From NCBI GenBank assembly GCA_023078555.1, contig CM041201.1, positions 6,393,172 through 6,457,171 of the forward strand: a stretch of DNA of 64,000 bases. Reading direction: 5' to 3'. The notes under the pieces are model-generated. The model made no database searches, was not told the origin of the DNA, and saw only the letters and a list, made by a program, of their open reading frames with translations. The translations under genes were made by a program, and so were the position numbers. Of this stretch, positions 57,906-64,000 are shown one piece after another. The stretch is from Ulva prolifera. Its lineage: Eukaryota; Chlorophyta; Ulvophyceae; Ulvales; Ulvaceae. The number at the start of each line of letters is the position of its first letter. Position 1 is the first letter of the stretch.

Positions 57906-58606
57906 GTCCCGGCCAAGCAACAGCCGCCATCCGCCAAGCAAGCTGCCTGCTGCAAATGCTGTAAGCGTGTCGACGATGCGGTCGCTGTATCACAGTCAAA
58001 CGAGCAGCAAGGTAGCTCGTCAAGGCGTGCTGCAATGCTTGCTGGCGTGTCCGCTGCAATGGCTGCCACAGGGACTGTCAGTGCGGGAGAAGCATCAGCT
58101 GCTGCAGACGCTTATGAGATTCCAGAAAGTCAGCAGTGCATTGAATGCACTGGCTCAGGCATTGTCAGCTGTACGTATCTCTCCGACCCCATCCGAACAG
58201 CCACCTGCCTGGAGAATCTGTCACCACAAAACAGCAAAACAGCATTGTGAACAGCCCAATATGACGAGAGCTACGATGACGACACCATAGGATGATTGTG
58301 CCAGAAGCTTTCGTCCATCGTAAAATTGCAAGTTCTCTGATTGCAGGTGACATGTGTGGAGGAACCGGCAAGTGGCGTGCTCTGAGCCGCAAAAGGGCCA
58401 AAGATACCTATGAATTTGTCGAGTGTCCCCAATGCTATGGACGTGGGACTTTGGTTTGCAAAACGTGCTTCGGTACAGGGCTCCGAAATGTGCGAGGACT
58501 TTTAAGGAAGCCAGAAGCTCGGGTGCTTGTCGAGAAAATGCAGCATGGTGAGCTGATGCCAGGCGAAGTACAGACTTTATTGAATCTCACTAGAAAGGAT
58601 GCTTGA
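57906..58606 (+). CDS. PSA2: PSA2-type DnaJ-like zinc-finger protein, thylakoid lumen
   Basis: In plants PSA2 is a thylakoid-lumen protein needed for photosystem I assembly. Two exons are resolved, 57906-58170 and 58347-58606; the Cys codon of SCDMCGG is split across the junction. The first exon carries the end of a bipartite targeting sequence, with twin arginines followed by a hydrophobic stretch ([19 protein letters not shown]), as expected for lumen import by the Tat route. The zinc-binding domain has four CxxCxGxG repeats: [32 protein letters not shown], so all eight cysteines are present. [20 protein letters not shown] and the end [20 protein letters not shown] match the family. TGTAA lies 33 nt after the stop. 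The stop is 143 bp from the stop of the convergent kelch gene. The N-terminal exon is missing from this call. Confidence 0.9.
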
Positions 58607-58749
58607 TTGCTTTGCCCTCGCAGTCACATTGGTGTACTTGTAAATCAAGCAGCAAATCTTTTGTGTGTGCCAATGCTGGTGCGTTGGGTGTGAACAACAA
58701 CAGCCGCATACTTGCATCAGGCTTTCTGATTGCTTCACAAAAGGTGTGG

Positions 58750-60390
58750 CTACTCAATAGATCGTCCCGTGACTGGTCGTGTACATGGATCCCACACATG
58801 CCAAGTGGGGGAGTCAACATCAGCGCCCAGACCCCCAAAAACAAACATCTGATCAGTACTGCCTGGAGAATGGACAGTACATGCTGCATGAGCAAATCTG
58901 GGCAGGGGCCACGCATCGCTGTGATCATGCATGACTGTGGTGCATGTTCTCTTGTGTGCATCTAACAAAACCTGCAACAGGAGCCTAGCATCATGATTGT
59001 GCACAGTTGATGGCACAGCAGGAACTCTGTCACAAAACAAAGGCACACCAGATCATCACTCAATCCTTGGCCCACAAATCCCCCAAATATAGCGATGGTC
59101 TTTGTTGTGTCACCGTCCTGCACATACTGCGACATGTGCGCCTGGGTGTCCCAATAACCCAGATATGTCCCGGCGACTGGAGTCAATGTCCAGATAAATT
59201 TGGCTGTGTAATCATGCGTATATTTGTCAATCGCAGAACCCCCTTTCCAGAATGTTACCTGTCCACTCGGCAAGTCCATGGTGACAGCACTGTGTGCACA
59301 TCGCTTCAAGCTGTCATGATTTAGAATTTGTTTCCAAGATGGGTCACATGCAAGATCCAGCAACACCACGTCATCCAGGATCACTCCACCATGTCCTCGA
59401 CCACCAATCACTACAAACTGGTGCTCTGATATCATCACGCCTGCAGCCATCTCTCTTCCAGCTGGAGCTGAGCCTCTGGGCAACACCAGCTTCCATTCTA
59501 AGCTCATGGTGTTGAACACCCACACATCAGCCAAAACCCTGCAGACACAAATCTGGCTAACAATGTGGGCTGAACTCGCATTGATCCACATATGTATCCC
59601 GAGAAGTCCGACCACAGTAGACCCGTACTCGTGGCTCTGGGATGCGCCACCAAATACCAGAAAGCTGTGCTGCCCCAGCCTTCCCACGGTGTGCGCATGG
59701 CGCGGTGGCGGTTTGCCAGATGCAGGGCACACTGTCGTCCAGTGTCTCGTCTTCACATTGAGTGTCAGAATTTCATTGCAGCAAAGTCCTGTCATTGGTT
59801 CTTGCCCACCAAAGATATACACACAATCATCTATGGCAATAGCGCTTGCACCTGTCCGAACCAGCTCGAACGGCCTGCATACAGCTTCTTGATGTCCTAG
59901 AACATCGGAGGCAGACTTATGCGTCAGTACTGCTGCTATCACCACAACTGTAGGTGCCAAAATAAAGTACTCTCGAAATCCAGACTTGGCAGAGCACACA
60001 CTTGCAATTAAGGGTGGTGTCGATTGCACAAGCAGACCATGATCCAGATGGCCCTGCAAAGGTCCAATGCCCTACAATTCAGGAATGGATACATCCGAAA
60101 GGGTTGTCTTTGCATTCGTCACACGATGCTGCCGAACCGCACCACGTGCTAGTTCAACTGTGTCCCTGCGAGGTTGCACTGACCGGTCTGCGCCCCCCGA
60201 AAGCAATAGCGTGTTGCTTTTTACCAACACCAAGGCATGTCCTCCACGCCCAGGGGGACTGTGGCCGTTGACCTGCGCGCGACGCTAACACTGTCGGCAG
60301 CGCTTACAGCAACGATTGAATGCAGAGCTGAAGTTTACGCACGTCCAGTACCGTCCAAGCACCGACAGCAAGTTCATTCTCCAGAGTCAT
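58750..60390 (-). CDS. Kelch-repeat beta-propeller protein
   Basis: Five exons on the minus strand keep phase: 60390-60343, 60272-60184, 59874-59623, 59538-59047, 58918-58750, giving 349 residues. The protein starts MTLENELAVGAWTVLD and is a series of kelch blades with the usual RxxHA / FGG / W pattern: PPGRGGHALVLVKSNTLLLSG, GASAIAIDDCVYIFGGQEP, PPPRHAHTVGRLGQHSFLVF, ADVWVFNTMSLEWKLV, AGREMAAGVMISEHQFVVIG, TKTIAIFGGFVGQGLSDDL, PRFAHAACTVHSP, and MFVFGGLG. That makes about six blades and no other domain, like stand-alone acyl-CoA-binding-less kelch proteins and Rab9 effector p40-type proteins. Partner and location cannot be inferred. The final exon could instead splice near 58818 to a frame ending near 58590. 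Confidence 0.88.
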
Positions 60391-60944
60391 GGTTTCCAGG
60401 TGCTGGTGAAGCACAACACAGCGATCACGATGTCACGGAAATACGCAAAAGCAGTGCGGTAGAGGTCCGATGACTTTACAGAAGCATCATGTAGACGCAC
60501 ACATCATTACATTCTTCGAGCTTTAGATGCGATCACAGCAAACTACCGATACCTGCCAGATGATGCGACACATTCTGGGACAAACGCGTGCAAATCGTTT
60601 CTATCTGCAGCAGCCCACATCACATCAGCCTGTTCTTGCCTGCTTTCAGCGTTATGCTGGATCAACAGGCAAACTTAATGGAGTTGGGTTTGTAGATGCT
60701 GGTCCTGGCCTGCCCGGGTGGCCACCCTCTTCCCGCGACGCCTCGCAGGTACAGGTATTGGCAACAACGAATGCCAATCAAGAGGCATGCTGTTGCGAGT
60801 GCCTGCAGAGCATTCGGACCTCCCCCTCTCATGCTTCAGAAGTTTTTGTCAGCGTGCGTGTAGCTCAGGCGGCCTCTGCTGTAGGGCTTCTTTCAAGCCA
60901 GTACAGCTGAGCTTGTCTAAGCCTGTCAGTGAAATCGCATCACA
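60391..60944. promoter_or_regulatory. Divergent promoter region, kelch and BET genes
   Basis: 554 bp between the two opposed start codons must serve both genes. A plus-strand open frame (60527-60910) crosses it but is not in phase with the BET start and shows no motif. No core promoter element is clear. Confidence 0.45.
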
Positions 60945-63709
60945 ATGGACGCTGCAATTCGAAAGAAACGTAGCAAAGAGGGCTCGCGCCGCTCAGAGCT
61001 TGAGGCTCAGCTCGCGGAGTTGCGGGATCAGGAGGCCGAGCTCGTGAGAGCCATTGAGCTGGTTTTAGAATACGAAAGCACTGGCAAAGGTATAGGAGAC
61101 GTAGGTACACCTATTTTGACGGAAAGGCCGACGGCTGAAGAGAAGGATTATGAGTTGAAGCTCAAACACGTTACAGAAGCACACAAGCGCCGAAATAAGC
61201 TTTTCTGGGCAGACGTTCGCAAAGTGATCACTTCATTGCTCAGCCATAAGCCAGTAAAATCGGTTTTCGGAGTGTCTGTAAGGGAAACTCCATGGGGTAT
61301 CGTTCCCAAGAACTGGGAGCAGTATACTTCCATCATTTCCAAACCCATGGACTTGAACACCGTGAAGCAGAAGCTAGGAGACGAAGACCGGAGCCCACAG
61401 TATAAATCACCTCACGAAGTGGCAGAAGACGTGCGGCTGATTGTTGACAACTGTTTGACATTCAATTCTGACCCACAGAATGAGCCGGTGCGCAAGATCG
61501 CTGATCAGCTGAATCAGATGTTTGACAAAAAGTGGAGAGATGGCTCTTTCGATCAGAGGTGGCAGAAAGATCGAGCTCAAGAGCAAATGGACTATGAGGT
61601 GAGTTGCTGTTTTGTATGCGGAGTCATGTAGGCCACGGTGTACTATTTGCATATTCGGTGTTCATCAAATTCCCGTGTTCAGGAGCTGAGTGACTTACAA
61701 GCTGCAGCGAAGGGTACTACAGCAGATAAAATCCGCTACTTTGACAATTGTGTCAGGCGGAGGCTTCAAGACTTACAGACAGGGGAGCCTAAGCCTGGCA
61801 AACCGTTCACCTGGGAACAGAAGCGCAAACTATCTTTGGCGTGCAGCAAGCTGAGCGATGAGCACTGTCAATCCCTAATGGATATCATTGCCAAAAGCTC
61901 TGACGTGCCTCAAGCACAGGACGGGGAAATGGTTTTGGACATTGGCTCTTTGCCAGACAGTGTCCTGTACAGCATGCAGGTCCGGTGCACTCCCTCACTC
62001 CTTTCATCTGATGCCTCGAATGCAGCCTGGGACATGCTCTGGATGTGTATTTTACACCATCTGATCACTTTGGCATGCAGAAGTTTGTCGATTGCGTTCC
62101 TAAGAACGAGGTCCATGCGCGAGCCATGGGTCCTTCAGCACCTGCAGCAAGGCTGCAGCCTGCCAGTGAAGCACCCACAGCACCACTGGCATCCGCTGCT
62201 GCGCCTGTCATGGCCAAAGCAGAAGCCGTGACAGTGGAGAAGGCAGAACCTGCCACAGTAGCACCGGATGTTGCAGCTCCAGCAGTGGCGTCACCAGCGG
62301 TCGCATCGCCCGCTGTGGCATCGCCAGCTGTTGCTGCATCAGCTGATGAACGGGGAGGGGATGCAGCTGCCCTTGCTTCCCCTACCGATGCGGGGGACAA
62401 TGAGCAGCCGAAAGCTGTCGATACTTTGCGGGAAGGTGGCGACGCAGAACAGCCAAGGCAAAACAGTGGGGAGCCTGCTGCAAATGGCAGGGCGGAGCCT
62501 CAGGCATCGACTGGGGTTGTGCGCTGTCCAGACACCATGTGCCTGCCTGCATTGATCCGCTGGACAATCGTCAGTGCTTGCTGCACACTTTGTAGCACCC
62601 CTTGCATCTGCCCATATGCCCCCATGCTCACTCTATCAGCCTGCATGCATGTTCTGTAGCTACACCCAAGTTCCTTGATGATGCACCGTCCCCACCCTGT
62701 CCATGTCATGAAATCTTTACGGGACAGTAGTGCTGCGTAGCATCCATAGCAGAGGAAACATGCATTTGCGGTGACACCAGCATGCGTCACCAACGTCCTT
62801 TCTTGCAGAGTGGGGGGTCGCGGGACTCGTCTAGTTCCAGCAGTGATGCGTCGTCATCGTCTTCAGACGACAAATCTGATCGGAGTAGCAACAGTAGCGG
62901 ACAAGGGAAGAATAAGAGTCCTGACAGCCAACAGGACGAGTCGAATCATGGTCCTGGCTCAGGCAAGGGCTCTATAGAAGACAACGAAAGTGAGAACCCA
63001 TGCAGCTCCGTGTGTCATGCCGATTATCACCATTGCTACGGTGATGCACTGGATACACTTGCAGTCCAAAAAGTGCTGACACAACAACCCTGCCGCTGCT
63101 CAATATTGCAGAATGAACATGCTCGTGTGATGTGATGAGTGGTTGCAGAGCCCACATCTGGTGATGTTGGAGAGACTGTCCTGGTTTCACGGAATGTTCC
63201 CATTGGTGGTGAAAAGGCTGCCCCTGCCATTCTCAAAGCAAAGGATGATGCGAAAGAAATTCAAATTGAGAATGAGGTGGGTATTGCATTGAGGACACCA
63301 CCCCCTTATCTGTTGCAAGTTTTGTTCATGTGCCACCGTGCTCCCATACAAATGCAATGCTGCCGTTCACAGTACAAGTACTGTGCCGCAGTAGCTCCTT
63401 TTAAAGCACTGCTGCTGATTGCATTAACGATTCATTTAACTTTTTCTCTTGTGCCAACAGGATGACTGGGCTGTGCCAGCTGATGATGATGAAAACGACG
63501 AAGCACAGGCAATGGATGCCGAAGACACACCACAAGCAGATACAGCTGACGATTGTAAGACGAGGCCGGAAGAAGATGCAGACGGTATGGTTCGCCATCG
63601 ACACTTGACGACAAGGCCAGTGAGAGCTGGCACTTCAGACATACACAGTTGTGAAACAATTACGTTTGTTACCTGCAGGTATATAGATGCTCTGGTGCCA
63701 AAATCGTGA
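60945..63709 (+). CDS. BET-family bromodomain protein (bromodomain plus NET domain)
   Basis: A chromatin reader that binds acetyl-lysine on histones; plant relatives are the GTE proteins. Exons: 60945-61598, 61683-61979, 62081-62515, 62809-62989, 63149-63276, and 63461 onward, all in phase. Residues 17-44 form a predicted coiled coil (RRSELEAQLAELRDQEAELV). The bromodomain (about 84-197) has WGIVP, SKPMDLNTV and NCLTFN with the acetyl-lysine Asn at 174; the usual Tyr before it is Phe. The NET domain spans 259-323 (FTWEQKRKLSLACSKL to YSMQKFVDCV). Then follow an Ala/Pro/Val repeat (SPAVASPAVA), a Ser-rich acidic SEED-like tract (RDSSSSSSDASSSSSDD) and an acidic tail. Reading through 63585 ends at 63709 (647 residues); using the GTATGG donor at 63585 and the acceptor at 63678 ends at 63686 (608 residues). 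A single bromodomain is typical of plant, not animal, BETs. Confidence 0.93.
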
Positions 63710-64000
63710 AGATACGGGAAGGAGCATTATCATCCGTGGCATGCATGGCCAGTAGCATGAATTGGAACCTTTCAACATGTGCAGCTGCAGCATGGTACAA
63801 AACCACCGAGGCACTGCTGGTGGACTTGCCACCAGTGCAACCACCAATGCAAAAATCTTTGGTATCATATTTCTCAGGGGCTGGGATATTGGTTGTAGAT
63901 GGCTGGTTGCGTGTAGTCAGTTGAAACTGAGTTATCTGAAGTAAATGTTAAACAGTCTGAAGTGCACAAAGCTGGCTACCATGCCTTCACAAATACCTGT
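63710..64000. other. 3' region of the BET gene, nothing further seen
   Basis: No coding exon or repeat is recognisable before the window ends. Confidence 0.4.

Noticed and set aside
1-64000. Bacterial-type features: operons, CRISPR array, attachment sites; also tRNA and rRNA genes
   Set aside because: Genes are intron-split and eukaryotic; no spaced direct-repeat array, tRNA cloverleaf or rRNA sequence was seen by eye.

Overview
The window is nuclear DNA of a eukaryotic, photosynthetic microbe. Nearly every gene is split by short GT-AG introns, mostly with GTGCG/GTACG/GTGAG-type donors and TGCAG acceptors. One gene encodes a thylakoid-lumen photosystem I assembly factor (PSA2), another the plant/archaeal-type topoisomerase VI A subunit. 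Some stop codons are followed closely by TGTAA, the usual chlorophyte polyadenylation signal. I infer a green alga; the species cannot be named from the sequence.

Layout, left to right: 5' half of a cytosolic-type serine hydroxymethyltransferase (minus, running off the left edge); an acidic nuclear-type protein, possibly Claspin/Mrc1-like (minus); a divergent CK1/VRK-group kinase (plus); 2.5 kb of intergenic repeat; 4-hydroxyphenylpyruvate dioxygenase (plus) convergent with a TBC1D20-type Rab GAP (minus); a LINE-like fragment and C-rich repeats; ER glucosidase I (plus) followed by SEL1L/HRD3 (plus), two ER glycoprotein quality-control genes in tandem. From about 29 to 40.9 kb is gene-poor sequence with a few doubtful exons and small repeats. 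Then TOP6A/SPO11-3 (plus), a Ser/Pro-rich reading frame (minus), an unidentified minus-strand locus, glucose-6-phosphate 1-epimerase (minus) divergent from an organelle-type HemK/PrmC methyltransferase (plus), a strand-asymmetric repeat block, PSA2 (plus) convergent with a kelch protein (minus), and a BET bromodomain protein (plus) sharing a 0.55 kb divergent promoter region with the kelch gene.

The least explained structure is a dispersed repeat family: at least six copies of a roughly 40-nt core (GTTACAAGGACAAAG near GGTAGCACCGC) followed by a long C/A-rich tract. One copy lies inside a glucosidase I intron and two face each other across a very G-rich 0.7 kb segment. Exon limits below were read by eye from splice signals, reading-phase continuity and family conservation; unresolved junctions are stated.
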